Source of the DNA: Cellulomonas sp. SLBN-39
GTDB taxonomy: Bacteria; Actinomycetota; Actinomycetes; Actinomycetales; Cellulomonadaceae
Direction of reading: 5' to 3'
DNA length: 64,000 nt
Assembly: GCF_006715865.1 (NCBI RefSeq)
Contig: NZ_VFOA01000001.1
Span: forward strand, 1,240,001 to 1,304,000
The notes under the pieces were generated by a model. It did no database searches. It saw only the letters and a program-made list of their open reading frames with translations, and was not told where the DNA came from. A program made the position numbers and the translations under genes. Shown piece after piece: positions 32,375 through 41,658 of the stretch (position 1 is its first letter; each line of letters begins with the position of its first letter).

Positions 32375-33127
32375 TCAGCCGGCCCAGACGGCCAGCAGCA
32401 GCGCACCGCCCGCGACCAGCAGCCCCAGGCACACCAGCAGGAAGACGCCCACCCACACGACCGCCGGCACGTGCGTCAGCCCGGCGAGCAGGCCCGCGTC
32501 CGAGACGTCCCGGCCGCCCTGGCGCCGCACCCGCGCGCGCTGCGCCTGCAGCTCCAGCACCGCGCGCGGCGCCCCCAGCAGCAGGAACCACGTGATCGCG
32601 GCGGCGGTGACCTGCTGGACCGACGACGGCGCGAGCACCGTGACGACCCCGACCACGACCCCCGCGACGAGCACCGACCACAGGCCGTACCAGTTGCGGA
32701 TCTGCAGCAGCACGAGCGCCAGGACGACGAGCAGCAGCCACAGCAGCCCGACGGCGTACCCGCGCGAGAGCAGCCACGCCGCCGCGAGGCCGAGCACCGC
32801 CGGCGCCGGGTAGCCGGCCGCCACGGTCGCGACCATGCCCGGGCCCGTGGGGCGCCCGCGCGAGACCGTCAGGCCCGAGGTGTCGGAGTGCACCCGGATC
32901 CCGGTCAGGCGGCGGCCGACGAGCACGGCCACGGCCGCGTGCCCCGCCTCGTGCACGATCGTCAGCCCGTGCCGCAGCAGGTGCCACACCCCCGGGGCGG
33001 CGAGCGCGACGAGCAGCACGACCCCCGTGATCACGACCGTGCGGACCTCGGGGGCGGGCTGCGGGGTCGTGACCTGCGCCCACACGTCCCCGACGGAGCC
33101 CGGCAGGTCCTCGCCCCAGCCGGTCAC
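32375..33127 (-). CDS. M50-family metallopeptidase
   Basis: The 250-residue membrane protein has the zinc motif HEAGH at 59-63 within a membrane segment and about six further hydrophobic segments. VLVGRRLTGIRVHSDTSGLT after the motif is typical of the actinobacterial peptidase_M50B family rather than RseP. These are predicted intramembrane proteases of unknown substrate. Its GTG start (33127) overlaps the stop of the LmeA-like gene by 4 nt, so the pair is co-translated. It converges closely on the HNH nuclease gene (21 bp apart). Confidence 0.85.
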   Translation of the reverse strand: MTGWGEDLPGSVGDVWAQVTTPQPAPEVRTVVITGVVLLVALAAPGVWHLLRHGLTIVHEAGHAAVAVLVGRRLTGIRVHSDTSGLTVSRGRPTGPGMVATVAAGYPAPAVLGLAAAWLLSRGYAVGLLWLLLVVLALVLLQIRNWYGLWSVLVAGVVVGVVTVLAPSSVQQVTAAAITWFLLLGAPRAVLELQAQRARVRRQGGRDVSDAGLLAGLTHVPAVVWVGVFLLVCLGLLVAGGALLLAVWAG

Positions 33128-33807
33128 GGTGCCACCTCCAGCGTCACGTCCTGCCCCGCCGCGACGACCCGCAGGCCGTCGGGCACCACGGACGTCGACT
33201 CCAGGACGACCCCGTCGGGGAGACCCCCGACGGGGATCTCGATGCCGGTGAGCCGCCCGCCGACCGCCAGGTCGGCGACGTCGACCACCGCACCGCCGAC
33301 CGTCACGTCCACCACGTCGGCGAGGAGCCGGCCGTCCTGGACGTACGGCTGGACGCCCGCCGTCAGCTCGACGCCGAGCACCTCGCCCGACGCCCGCAGC
33401 AGGTCGCCGTCGACCGTCAGGTCCACGGCCAGCCCCGACTGCTCGGCGACGACCTGCTGCACCGTCGCCGTCGGCAGCGTGAGGGCCAGCGTCGCGTCGG
33501 CCACCGTGGACGGCTGCCGGAGGGTGACGCCGCGGGCGTCGAGGCGCACGTCGACCGCGTCGACACCGTCGAGGCGCACCCCGTCGACGGTCGCGTGCAC
33601 CTCGTCCAGCTCGCGCGCCAGCAGCTGGGTGAGGAACGGGAAGCCCTCGACGTCGACGGCCGGGGTGCCCGTCACGTCCAGACGCTCGGCGATCACCTCC
33701 GAGGCCCGCTCCTGCGCCACGCCCCGCGCGACCTGGTCGGCGACGACCAGACCGACCGCGCCCACCACCAGGACTCCCCCGGTCACCAGCACTGCCCTGG
33801 CACCCAC
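33124..33807 (-). CDS. LmeA-like (DUF2993) lipid-binding protein
   Basis: A 227-residue protein with an N-terminal membrane or signal segment (about 5-25) and a DUF2993 domain: DVEGFPFLTQLLARELDEVHATVDGV and later VADLAVGGRLTGIEIPVGGL. Mycobacterial LmeA is a periplasmic phospholipid-binding protein that supports lipomannan synthesis. A similar role in lipid transport at the envelope is likely here. It is upstream of and overlaps the M50 gene. The GTG start at 33807 puts the hydrophobic segment at the N-terminus as expected. Confidence 0.88.
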   Translation of the reverse strand: MGARAVLVTGGVLVVGAVGLVVADQVARGVAQERASEVIAERLDVTGTPAVDVEGFPFLTQLLARELDEVHATVDGVRLDGVDAVDVRLDARGVTLRQPSTVADATLALTLPTATVQQVVAEQSGLAVDLTVDGDLLRASGEVLGVELTAGVQPYVQDGRLLADVVDVTVGGAVVDVADLAVGGRLTGIEIPVGGLPDGVVLESTSVVPDGLRVVAAGQDVTLEVAP

Positions 33808-33995
33808 CGTGCACCTCCGTCGTCGTCCCGCGCCCGCCGTCCGGGCCCACGCCTGCCCCGACCGGCCCTCACGGTAGGCGGTGCAGCCGTGCGGCGCCGG
33901 GGCACGGGCCCGTCGGTCGCACCCGACCCGGCAATCCTGTGGCGCCGGTCACAGGTCGTTCGTAGGCTGGGCACAGGCACGACGAGGGACGCGCG

Positions 33996-34412
33996 ATGAC
34001 CTGGGCACTCCTCCTCCTGGTGGCGACGACGCCGGCGCTGCTGCTGTGCGCCGCCTGGGCGCTCATCCCGTCCCCCGACGACACACCCCGCTGGCAGCTC
34101 GCCCTGGCCCGCCGGCTCGAGCACGTCGCCGACCGGCTGCGCCGGGAGCCGCCGCGCACCTACGACCCGTTCGCGACGCTGCGCGTGCAGGAGCGGCTCG
34201 GCGTCGTGGCCGCGCACGTGCGCGAGCTCGAGGGCGACGTGCACGCGTTCGCCCGCGCCGAGCGGATCATCTCCTCCCAGCTCGCCTACGACCAGCTGCT
34301 GGCCGAGGCGTGCCGGCTCGCCGAGGTCGAGGTGCGGCCCGCCGCCACGGGCGACCCGCACGAGCGGTTCCGCGAGGAGGTCGAGCTCACCGCCCGCGGC
34401 TGGAGCTGGTGA
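33996..34412 (+). CDS. Hypothetical membrane-anchored protein
   Basis: A 138-residue protein with one N-terminal membrane helix (about 2-25) and a charged, probably helical cytoplasmic part rich in RVQERLGVVAAHVRELE-type heptads, which could form a coiled coil. I do not recognise the family. A TAGGCT -10 candidate lies at 33963-33968 and an AGGGA ribosome site before the ATG. Its stop is only 3 nt from the end of the convergent sbcC gene, so transcripts must overlap. Confidence 0.7.
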   Translation: MTWALLLLVATTPALLLCAAWALIPSPDDTPRWQLALARRLEHVADRLRREPPRTYDPFATLRVQERLGVVAAHVRELEGDVHAFARAERIISSQLAYDQLLAEACRLAEVEVRPAATGDPHERFREEVELTARGWSW

Positions 34413-34415
34413 CCG

Positions 34416-37400
34416 TCACCCCGCCAGGACCCGCAGCGTGCTCGGCCCCTGCCGGGTCGGGCGGACCTCGACGCGGTCGGCGATCGCCTGCTTGAGCGCC
34501 TCCACGTGCGAGACGACGCCGACGACCCGGCCGCCCGCGCGCAGCCGGCCCAGCTCGACGAGCACCTGGTCGAGCACGTGCGGGTCGAGCGCGCCGAAGC
34601 CCTCGTCGACGAACAGCGTGCCCAGCTCGATGCCGCCCGCCTCGGCCGTGACGACGTCGGCCATGCCCAGCGCCAGGCACAGCGACACGTAGAACGTCTC
34701 GCCGCCGGAGAGGGTCCGCGGGTCGCGCTCCTGCTCGGTCCGGTGGTCGACGACCCGCATCGACAGCCCCGTGGTGCGGGTGCGCACGTCCTCCTTGGCG
34801 TCCGAGCGCACGAGCTCGTACCGGCCGTCGGACATGACGCGCAGGCGGTCGTTCGCCGCCGCGACCACGTCCTCGAACCGCCGGGCCAGCACGTACGTCG
34901 GCAGCGACAGGGCCCGGGCGTTGTCGCCGCCGGTCCCTGCCGCCAGCGCCGCCATCCGCGCGACCGGGGCCGCGTGGGCGGCGGCCGTGTCGAGGGACCG
35001 GGCCGCCGCGAGCACGCGCGCGGCGGCCGTCGACGCCGCCCGGGCGCGCTCCCTCGTGACCCGGGCGCGGCCCGCGACGTCGTCCGCCGCGGCGCGGGCC
35101 GCCCGCTCGGCGGCACCCGTCGCGTCCAGGTCGACGGCCAGGTCCTCGGCCAGCGACGCGAGCGCGGGCTCGGCCAGACCGCCCAGCAGGCGCGCGCGCT
35201 CCGCGGCGACGTCCTGGACCTGGCGCTCGAGCGCGGCCAGCGCGTCGGGGGCGCACCACGCGTCGCGGGCCTCGTCCGCGGTCGAGAACCCGTGCTCGGC
35301 GAGCGCGGTCCGCAGCTCGGCCGTGCGGGCGGCGGCGTGCTCGGCCGCGGCACGCTCGTCGGCGAGGGCCTCCAGCAGGGCCGCCGCGAGGGAGGCCCGG
35401 GCGTCGAGCACCGCGTGCCGGGCAGCGACCGTCGGGTACCCGTCCCGCCCCTCGACGACCTCGGCCTCGGCGCGGTCGAGCTGCTCACGCCGGGCGACCA
35501 GCGCGAGCTCGGCGGTGCGCTGCTGGGCGTCGACCTCGTCCCGCAGCACGTGCCGGGCCTGCGTGGCGGCGTCGAAGGCCTCGGCCTGCGCGGCCAGGTC
35601 GGTCGCGGTCACGTCCGCCTGCTCGGCCTCGGCCAGCGCGGCCCGGGCCGCGTCCCGGGCGGCGGTGACGGCTGCCGTGTCCTGCCCGCCCGTCCGCGCG
35701 GCGAGCCCGGCGACGCGCTCCACCAGGGCCGCGTGGCGCGCACCCGCCTCGGCGAGCACCCGCTCGGCGCCTTCGCGCACCGCCTGCGCGGCGTCGACCT
35801 GCTCGTCCGTGACGTGGCCGTCCGGCACCGCGGCGGGCGCGGGGTGCTCGGTCGCACCGCACACCGGGCAGGCGCAGCCGGGGGTCAGCCCTGCGGCGAG
35901 CTCACCGGCGAGGCCGGCCACCCGCGCCGACCGCAGCTCCGCCTCGGCCCGGACGGCGGCGTGCGCGGCCCGGGCCGCCTCGTCGCGCGCGGCGGCCGCG
36001 ACGGTCCGCTCGGCGTCGGCCGCCCGGTGCGCCTCGACGTCCTGGACGAGGCGCTCGGCGGCCTCCAGGCGTGCTGCGCGCTCGCCCGCCTCCGCGGCGG
36101 TGGCCCGTGCCGACTCCAGCCGCGTCACGAGCGCGGCACGACCCGCGGGGCGCCCGGCGAGCCACGCGTCGGCGAGCGCGACCTCGCTGCGCAGGTCGTC
36201 CAGCACCGCCGCCAGGGCGCGCACCTCGTGCCGGTCGGCGTCGAGCCGGGCCTCCACGGCCACGAGGCGCTCGAGCCGGGCCGCGTCGTCCGCGGCGGCG
36301 GACCGCGCGGCCTCGACCGGGTCGCGCCACCCCGGTCCGGGCTCGCCGGGCGGGAGCAGGTCGGCCGGGGCGGCGTCGACGGCGGCCGCGAGGGCCTTCC
36401 GGGCGGCCGCGTGGGCGGTCGTCGCGTCGTCCGCACCCGTCAGGACGGGCCGGACGGCGGCGGCGGCGCGGGCCGCGACGAGGCGGCGGGCGTCGGCGGC
36501 GTGCTCCTCGGCGTCGGCGTCGAGCCGGGCGAGTCCCGTGCGCAGCACGGCGCGGCGCTCGACGAGCGCGGCGGTCGCGCGGGCGGCCTCGTGCGCGTCG
36601 CGCGCCCGCTCCCACGCGGCGGTCGCCGCGACCGACGCGACCTCCTCGTCGTCGGCCTGACGGCCGAGGTCAGCCGTCGTCGACCCCACCACGGCGCCCA
36701 CCCGGTCCGCCACCCGCGTGCCGGCGACCGCCTCGTCGAGCAGACCGCGCACCCGCACGGCGTCGTCGTCGGGGAGCGCGCACGCCCCGAGCAGGTGGGC
36801 GACGGCCTCGGCGAGGTCGGCGCGCGCGGCGTCCACGGCGCGGTCGGCCTCGCGGCGCATCTGCGCCAGCTGCTTCTGCACCTGCTCGTACACCTGGGTG
36901 CCGAAGATCTTCTGCAGCAGCCCGCGACGGTCCTCGGGGTTGGCGCGCAGGAACCGCGCGAACTCCCCCTGCGGCAGCACGATGGTCTGCACGAACTGGG
37001 TGCGGTCGAGCCCGACCACGCGCTGCAGCTCGGCCCCGACCTCGTCCAGACGCGTGCCGAGCAGGGTGCCGACCGTCTCGAGCACGTCCGGGCCGGCGGC
37101 CGGGTCCACGTCGGCGGGCAGGCGCCAGGCCTTGACGCTCGCCTGGGCGGTCGTGGTGCCGGCACCGCGACGCTTCGCCCGCTGGTACGCCGGGGTGCGT
37201 CGCACCCGGTGGACGCCCGCGGCGGTCTCGAAGACCAGCTCGACGACGCTCTCCACGTCGTCCGGCGCGTACGCCGAGCGCAGCCGCTCCTCGGACGCGT
37301 CGGCCCCCGCCACCTTGCCGTACAGCGCGAACACGACGGCGTCGATGAGCGTGGACTTGCCGGCCCCGGTGGGCCCTTCGAGGAGGAAGAGGCCGGACGT

Positions 37401-37478
37401 GCCGAGCGCGTCGAAGTCGACGGTGTGCCGGCCCGCGAACGGGCCGATGGCCTGGACGGTCAGCGAGCGCAGCCGCAT
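34416..37478 (-). CDS. sbcC: SbcC exonuclease subunit (Rad50-like ATPase)
   Basis: A 1020-residue SMC-like protein. It starts MRLRSLTVQAIGPFAGRHTV, has Walker A GPTGAGKST (about 35-43) and a long Ala/Arg/Glu-rich coiled-coil region. At the middle is the zinc hook CPVC (about residue 533, in CACPVCGATEH), and near the end the signature LSGGETFYVSLCLALGMAD (about 920) and Walker B FVDEGFGALD. With SbcD it opens hairpins and trims blocked DNA ends. It overlaps sbcD by one base (TGATG). Length is within the normal SbcC range. Confidence 0.95.
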   Translation of the reverse strand: MRLRSLTVQAIGPFAGRHTVDFDALGTSGLFLLEGPTGAGKSTLIDAVVFALYGKVAGADASEERLRSAYAPDDVESVVELVFETAAGVHRVRRTPAYQRAKRRGAGTTTAQASVKAWRLPADVDPAAGPDVLETVGTLLGTRLDEVGAELQRVVGLDRTQFVQTIVLPQGEFARFLRANPEDRRGLLQKIFGTQVYEQVQKQLAQMRREADRAVDAARADLAEAVAHLLGACALPDDDAVRVRGLLDEAVAGTRVADRVGAVVGSTTADLGRQADDEEVASVAATAAWERARDAHEAARATAALVERRAVLRTGLARLDADAEEHAADARRLVAARAAAAVRPVLTGADDATTAHAAARKALAAAVDAAPADLLPPGEPGPGWRDPVEAARSAAADDAARLERLVAVEARLDADRHEVRALAAVLDDLRSEVALADAWLAGRPAGRAALVTRLESARATAAEAGERAARLEAAERLVQDVEAHRAADAERTVAAAARDEAARAAHAAVRAEAELRSARVAGLAGELAAGLTPGCACPVCGATEHPAPAAVPDGHVTDEQVDAAQAVREGAERVLAEAGARHAALVERVAGLAARTGGQDTAAVTAARDAARAALAEAEQADVTATDLAAQAEAFDAATQARHVLRDEVDAQQRTAELALVARREQLDRAEAEVVEGRDGYPTVAARHAVLDARASLAAALLEALADERAAAEHAAARTAELRTALAEHGFSTADEARDAWCAPDALAALERQVQDVAAERARLLGGLAEPALASLAEDLAVDLDATGAAERAARAAADDVAGRARVTRERARAASTAAARVLAAARSLDTAAAHAAPVARMAALAAGTGGDNARALSLPTYVLARRFEDVVAAANDRLRVMSDGRYELVRSDAKEDVRTRTTGLSMRVVDHRTEQERDPRTLSGGETFYVSLCLALGMADVVTAEAGGIELGTLFVDEGFGALDPHVLDQVLVELGRLRAGGRVVGVVSHVEALKQAIADRVEVRPTRQGPSTLRVLAG

Positions 37479-38662
37479 CAGGCGCTCCGCTCCGCGGCCG
37501 CGACCAGCTCGTGCGCCCGCCGCAGCACGTCGAGCTCGGCGGCGTCCGGACGCGCGCCCGTGACGTGGTGGACGAAGTCGGCGGCGACGTCCACCGGGTC
37601 CGCCGCCGCGGTGACCAGGGCGGCACCCGCGGCGGGCACGACCCGGTCGGGCCGGTGCTGGACGACGAGCGCGTGGGGGAACCGCTCGCGCACGCGCCGG
37701 AACAGGTCGGCCGGTCGGGCGTCGTCGGTGACCGTGACCCGCGCCCACGCGTCGACGTGCGGCTCGCCGGCGGCACCCAGCAGCTCGTCGAGGGTGCCGC
37801 TGACGTCGGCGAGGCGGCGCGGCACGGGGGCCGGCACCAGCGTCGTCGTCGGCTCGTCGCCCGCGAGGTCGACCAGCACGGTCGACTTGGTCTGGTGCAG
37901 CTCGGAGAACGAGTACGCGAGCGGCGACCCCGAGTACCGCAGCACCGTGGGGCCGGCGCCGGTCACCGCCTGCGGGCCGTGCAGGTGCCCGAGCGCGACG
38001 TAGCCGACGCCCGCGAACACGTCGGACGTCACGTGGTCGACGCCGCCGACGCGGATGTCCCGCTCGGACTCGCTGGCCCGGCCCCCCACGACGAACGCGT
38101 GCGCGGCCACGACCGTGCGTGCGGGCCGCGCACCCGCCGCCGACCGCCGCGCGACGTCCGCGCGCACGCGGTCCATCGCCGCCGCGGTCACCGCCTGGTG
38201 CGACCGGGCCATCGGGCGGCGCGCCCCGGACTCGTCGACCGTCCCGAGCTCGCCGCGCACCGCGTCCGGGTCGAGGTACGGCAGCCCGTAGACCAGCACG
38301 TCCCCCGCCGCGGACGGGAGCACCACCGGCTCGTCGAGCGCGGCCACGCGGGTGCGCACGCGCACGCGCTCACGCATCAGCGCCGCGCCGAAGCCGAGGC
38401 GGGTCGCGGAGTCGTGGTTGCCGGAGGTCACGACGACGGTCGCGTGCTCGGCCAGCCGGGCGAGCGTGTCGGACAGCAGCGTCACGGCCTCGACCGGCGG
38501 GATCGCGCGGTCGTACACGTCACCGGCGACGACCACGGCGTCGACCGCCTCGGCCCGCACCACGTCGACGAGGTGGTCGAGGTAGGCGGCCTGGTGGTCG
38601 AGCAGGTCCACGCCGTGCAGGGTGCGGCCCAGGTGCCAGTCGGAGGTGTGGAGCAGCCGCAT
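37478..38662 (-). CDS. sbcD: SbcD exonuclease subunit (Mre11-like)
   Basis: The 394-residue metallophosphoesterase has all dimetal motifs in order: LHTSDWHLGR (about 4-13), VVAGDVYDR, TSGNHDSATR, AAHAFVVGG and GHLHGPQAV. A capping domain follows (about 270-390). It provides the Mn2+-dependent nuclease of the SbcCD complex, cutting DNA hairpins and ends. It is the first gene of the sbcD-sbcC operon and is translationally coupled to sbcC. Confidence 0.95.
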   Translation of the reverse strand: MRLLHTSDWHLGRTLHGVDLLDHQAAYLDHLVDVVRAEAVDAVVVAGDVYDRAIPPVEAVTLLSDTLARLAEHATVVVTSGNHDSATRLGFGAALMRERVRVRTRVAALDEPVVLPSAAGDVLVYGLPYLDPDAVRGELGTVDESGARRPMARSHQAVTAAAMDRVRADVARRSAAGARPARTVVAAHAFVVGGRASESERDIRVGGVDHVTSDVFAGVGYVALGHLHGPQAVTGAGPTVLRYSGSPLAYSFSELHQTKSTVLVDLAGDEPTTTLVPAPVPRRLADVSGTLDELLGAAGEPHVDAWARVTVTDDARPADLFRRVRERFPHALVVQHRPDRVVPAAGAALVTAAADPVDVAADFVHHVTGARPDAAELDVLRRAHELVAAAERSA

Positions 38663-38706
38663 GCCCCGGACGCTATCCGAGGCGTCCGACACCCCGGCCC
38701 CGACGC

Positions 38707-39060
38707 TCAGGCGTCGTCGTCGGGGATCGCCCCGGACAGCCCGATGATCTCCAGGACGTCGCGCAGCACCCCGCGCGGGTCGCGCAGCGTCAGGGGCACC
38801 TGCGCCTCGGTGGCCGCCAGGTGGAGCTGGAGGACGAACGCCACGCCCGAGGAGTCGATGAACGTCGCGTCGGTCGCGTCGACGACCACGGGGACGCCGC
38901 TCATGAGGGCCATGCCCATCGACGCGCTGGCCTCGTCCCGCAGCGACGCGTCGATCTCGCCCACCAGCCGGACGACCGCGCGGCCGTCGTGCTGCTCGAC
39001 GCGGATCGCGTGGACCACCTCGTCGAAGGCGTCCGTGCCCGTCACTGTCAGCTCTGCCAT
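38707..39060 (-). CDS. STAS-domain anti-sigma factor antagonist
   Basis: The 117-residue protein is a STAS domain: VRLVGEIDASLRDEASASM and DATFIDSSGVAFVLQLHLAA, the latter containing the phosphorylatable serine (Ser70 or Ser71). It would bind a RsbW-type kinase and release a sigma factor when dephosphorylated. The kinase and sigma genes are not nearby, so its partner is elsewhere. ATG 39060 gives the usual STAS length. It is downstream of nothing obvious and precedes sbcD by 44 nt on the same strand, so weak readthrough is possible. Confidence 0.85.
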   Translation of the reverse strand: MAELTVTGTDAFDEVVHAIRVEQHDGRAVVRLVGEIDASLRDEASASMGMALMSGVPVVVDATDATFIDSSGVAFVLQLHLAATEAQVPLTLRDPRGVLRDVLEIIGLSGAIPDDDA

Positions 39061-39272
39061 GCGCGCGCTCGTGCTCCTCGTCAAGTCGTCTGCGGTACGT
39101 CGTCGGACCGGTCCTGCGACGGCCGGGGCGACCGTACCCGCTGGCTGGGACATCGACACCTGGAACGACCGGCACCGCCCGGGTGTTCCCAGGATCACCC
39201 GCCCGCACGACCAGCGGTTGACCACCGCTTGACCGGCAGGCGAACGTCCGCGGGCGTCGGGCACCCCGACGG

Positions 39273-39677
39273 TCAGCCGATCTGCACCGTCCCGACGCCG
39301 GGGAGGTCGCCGAACCGTGCCCGCGCGTCCCGGGTCACGACCGCTCGGCCGTGCTCGGCCGCGTGCGCCGCGATGATCAGGTCGTGCGCACCGCGCGGCG
39401 CCCCGAGCCTGCGGACGTGGGCGAGGAGGCGTGCGTGCTCGGCAGCGGTGCGGGCCGTGTAGTCCAGGACCGTCGTCACGTCCAGGACGACGGCCAGGAC
39501 GCGGGCACGACCGGCAGCCTGCTCCGCCGTCCGCGCGAGCTCGATCCCGGTGCGGAACTCGGCGACGGTGAGAGCGGCGATCGCGACGTCGTCGTCGTCC
39601 AGCGCCCGGGGGTCGGGCAGGGTGCCACGCTCCATCTCGATCAGCGTGTTCGTGTCGAGGATCAGCCGTCCCCCCAC
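39273..39677 (-). CDS. VapC-type PIN-domain ribonuclease toxin
   Basis: A 134-residue PIN domain with the acidic metal-binding residues Asp8 (ILDTN), Glu40 (VAEF), Asp99 (AHDLIIA) and Asp117 (TRDARARF). It should cleave RNA, often tRNA or rRNA, when free of its antitoxin. It overlaps the upstream antitoxin gene by 16 nt. All four catalytic acids are present, so it looks active. Confidence 0.92.
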   Translation of the reverse strand: MGGRLILDTNTLIEMERGTLPDPRALDDDDVAIAALTVAEFRTGIELARTAEQAAGRARVLAVVLDVTTVLDYTARTAAEHARLLAHVRRLGAPRGAHDLIIAAHAAEHGRAVVTRDARARFGDLPGVGTVQIG

Positions 39678-39919
39678 GGGTCCCTCTCGTCGGCGACCAC
39701 CAGGGCCCGGGCCGCGGCGATGTCGCCGGCCATCTGGTCGTCCAGGCCCCCGGCGCCCGCGAGCGCCTCGCGCAGGCGCCGGCCGGTCGAGGGTGCCGCG
39801 GGCCGGATCTCGGCGACCACGGTGCCGGCGCGCGTGATGGAGACCACCTCGCCGCGCTCGACGGCGTCGAGGAGCTCGGAGAACCCTCGGGAGGCCGTGG
39901 TGGCGGTGACGGTGCGCAC
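39662..39919 (-). CDS. Phd/YefM-type antitoxin (VapB role)
   Basis: An 85-residue protein with the Phd/YefM fold at the start: TATTASRGFSELLDAVERGE, then VSITRAGTVVAEIRPA. It should bind DNA as a dimer and neutralise the PIN toxin through its C-terminal part, ending AARALVVADERDPWGDG. The GTG at 39919 lies 6 nt after a TACGAT -10 element (minus strand, 39926-39931). A palindrome at 39921-39939 covers that promoter and is the probable autoregulatory operator. Confidence 0.9.
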   Translation of the reverse strand: MRTVTATTASRGFSELLDAVERGEVVSITRAGTVVAEIRPAAPSTGRRLREALAGAGGLDDQMAGDIAAARALVVADERDPWGDG

Positions 39920-39920
39920 G

Positions 39921-39939
39921 TCCCGATCGTAGCTCGGGA
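39921..39939 (-). promoter_or_regulatory. Toxin-antitoxin promoter with operator palindrome
   Basis: TCCCGA (39921-39926) and TCGGGA (39934-39939) are inverted arms around the -10 element TACGAT (minus strand, 39926-39931), which ends 6 nt before the antitoxin GTG. This is a leaderless, autorepressed promoter layout. Confidence 0.55.
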
Positions 39940-39966
39940 TCAGAGAATCAGACAGGCGTCCGACGC

Positions 39967-41610
39967 TCAGTCGGGGGTGATCTCGGCGACGCGGCCGTCC
40001 TCGACGTGCCAGCGGCGCGTCAGGCGGACGGTGTCGAGCATCCGCCGGTCGTGCGTGACCAGCAGGACCGTGCCGTCGAACTCCTCGAGCGCCTGCTCGA
40101 GCTGCTCGATCGCCGGCAGGTCCAGGTGGTTGGTCGGCTCGTCCAGCACCAGCAGGTTCACCCCGCGGGCCTGGAGCAGCGCGAGCGCGGCCCGGGTGCG
40201 CTCCCCCGGCGACAGCGACGCCACGGGCCGGGTCACGTGGTGCCCGCCGAGGCCGAACTTGGCCAGCAGCGTGCGCACGTCCGCGGTGGTCCAGTCCGGC
40301 ACCTGGCGGGCGAACGCGGTGCCCAGCGGCTCGTCGCCCTCGAAGGCGGCCCGGGCCTGGTCGACCTCGCCGACCAGCACCCCGGAGCCGAGGTCGACGC
40401 GACCCTCGTCGGGGGTCAGGCGCCCGAGCAGCAGGCCCAGCAGGGTCGTCTTGCCGGCGCCGTTCGGCCCCGTGATCGCGACCCGGTCGGTGCGGTCGAG
40501 CTGCACGTCCACCGGCCCGAGCACGAACGACCCGCGCCGGACCACGGCGGCACGGACGGCCGCGACGACGTCCCCGGACCGCGGCCCGCTGGCGATCGTC
40601 ATGCGCAGCTGCCACTCCTTGCGGGGCTCGGCCACCACGTCGAGGCGCTCGATCAGCCGCTCCGTCTGGCGGGCCTTGGCGGCCTGCTTCTCGGACGCGT
40701 CGGCGCGGAACTTGCGGCCGATCTTGTCGTTGTCGCCCGCCTTGCGGCGCGCGTTCTTCACGCCCTTGGCCATCCACGCGCGCTGGCGGCGCGCCCGCTG
40801 CTCCAGCGCGTCACGGCGGCCCGCGTAGTCCTCGTACGCCTCGCGGGCCTGGCGCCGGGCCGTCGAGCGCTCCTCCAGGTACGCGTCGTAGGAGCCGCCG
40901 TACACGGCCACCCGCTGCAGCGACCGGTCGATCTCGACGACGGACGTCACGGTGCGCGAGAGGAACTCCCGGTCGTGGCTGACCACGACGACGGGCGCCG
41001 TCGCGCGGTGCACGAACTCCTCCAGACGCTCGAGCCCGTCGAGGTCCAGGTCGTTGGTCGGCTCGTCGAGCAGGTACAGGTCGTACCGGGACAGCAGCAG
41101 CGCCGCGAGCCCGACCCGGGCGGCCTGCCCGCCGGACAGCGCCGTCATCGGGTGCTCCAGGTCGACGTCGAGGCCCAGGTCGGCCAGGACGGAGCCGGTG
41201 CGCGCGTCGAGGTCGCCGCCGCCGAGCGCCATCCACCGCTCGAGCGCGTCGCCGAACTCCTCGTCGGCGCCCGGCTCCCCCGCGCCCAGCCGCTCGGCCG
41301 CGGCGTCCATGGCCACCTGCGCCGGGCCGACGCCGGTGCGGCGCTCCAGGTAGGCCCGCACCGACGCGTCCGCGCGGTCGACCTCCTGCGCCAGCAGCCC
41401 GAGCTGCGCGTGCGGCGGCGAGACCTGCACCACGCCCGCCTCGGGGGCGCGCAGGCCCGCGAGCACGTGCAGCAGCGTCGACTTGCCCGCACCGTTCGGT
41501 CCGACCAGGCCGATCACGTCCCCCGGGGCGACGACGAGGTCGAGCCCGGAGAACAGCTCGCGGTCGCCGAAGCCGGCCGCGACCCCCTTGGCCTGCACGG
41601 TGGCGCTCAT
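39967..41610 (-). CDS. ABC-F family ATPase
   Basis: The 547-residue protein contains two ATPase cassettes and no membrane segment. The first has GPNGAGKST (about 33-41) and LSGGQAARVGLA; the second has GPNGAGKTT and LSPGERTRAALAL with LDEPTNHLDL. A basic linker (about 240-300, with RRQRAWMAKGVKNARRKAG) joins them. ABC-F proteins act on the ribosome, either as translation factors or by displacing antibiotics. Which of the two cannot be told. The start ATG 41610 is preferred to 41622 by the family start. It stands alone. Confidence 0.92.
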   Translation of the reverse strand: MSATVQAKGVAAGFGDRELFSGLDLVVAPGDVIGLVGPNGAGKSTLLHVLAGLRAPEAGVVQVSPPHAQLGLLAQEVDRADASVRAYLERRTGVGPAQVAMDAAAERLGAGEPGADEEFGDALERWMALGGGDLDARTGSVLADLGLDVDLEHPMTALSGGQAARVGLAALLLSRYDLYLLDEPTNDLDLDGLERLEEFVHRATAPVVVVSHDREFLSRTVTSVVEIDRSLQRVAVYGGSYDAYLEERSTARRQAREAYEDYAGRRDALEQRARRQRAWMAKGVKNARRKAGDNDKIGRKFRADASEKQAAKARQTERLIERLDVVAEPRKEWQLRMTIASGPRSGDVVAAVRAAVVRRGSFVLGPVDVQLDRTDRVAITGPNGAGKTTLLGLLLGRLTPDEGRVDLGSGVLVGEVDQARAAFEGDEPLGTAFARQVPDWTTADVRTLLAKFGLGGHHVTRPVASLSPGERTRAALALLQARGVNLLVLDEPTNHLDLPAIEQLEQALEEFDGTVLLVTHDRRMLDTVRLTRRWHVEDGRVAEITPD

Positions 41611-41658
41611 GGCGCCATTCAACAGCGTCGCGGGGCCCGGCCCGTCGCCCGGCGGGCG

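Noticed and set aside
34506..38003. Long + strand open frame opposite sbcCD
   Set aside because: Low-complexity translation with no recognisable domain; the minus strand encodes full SbcC and SbcD.
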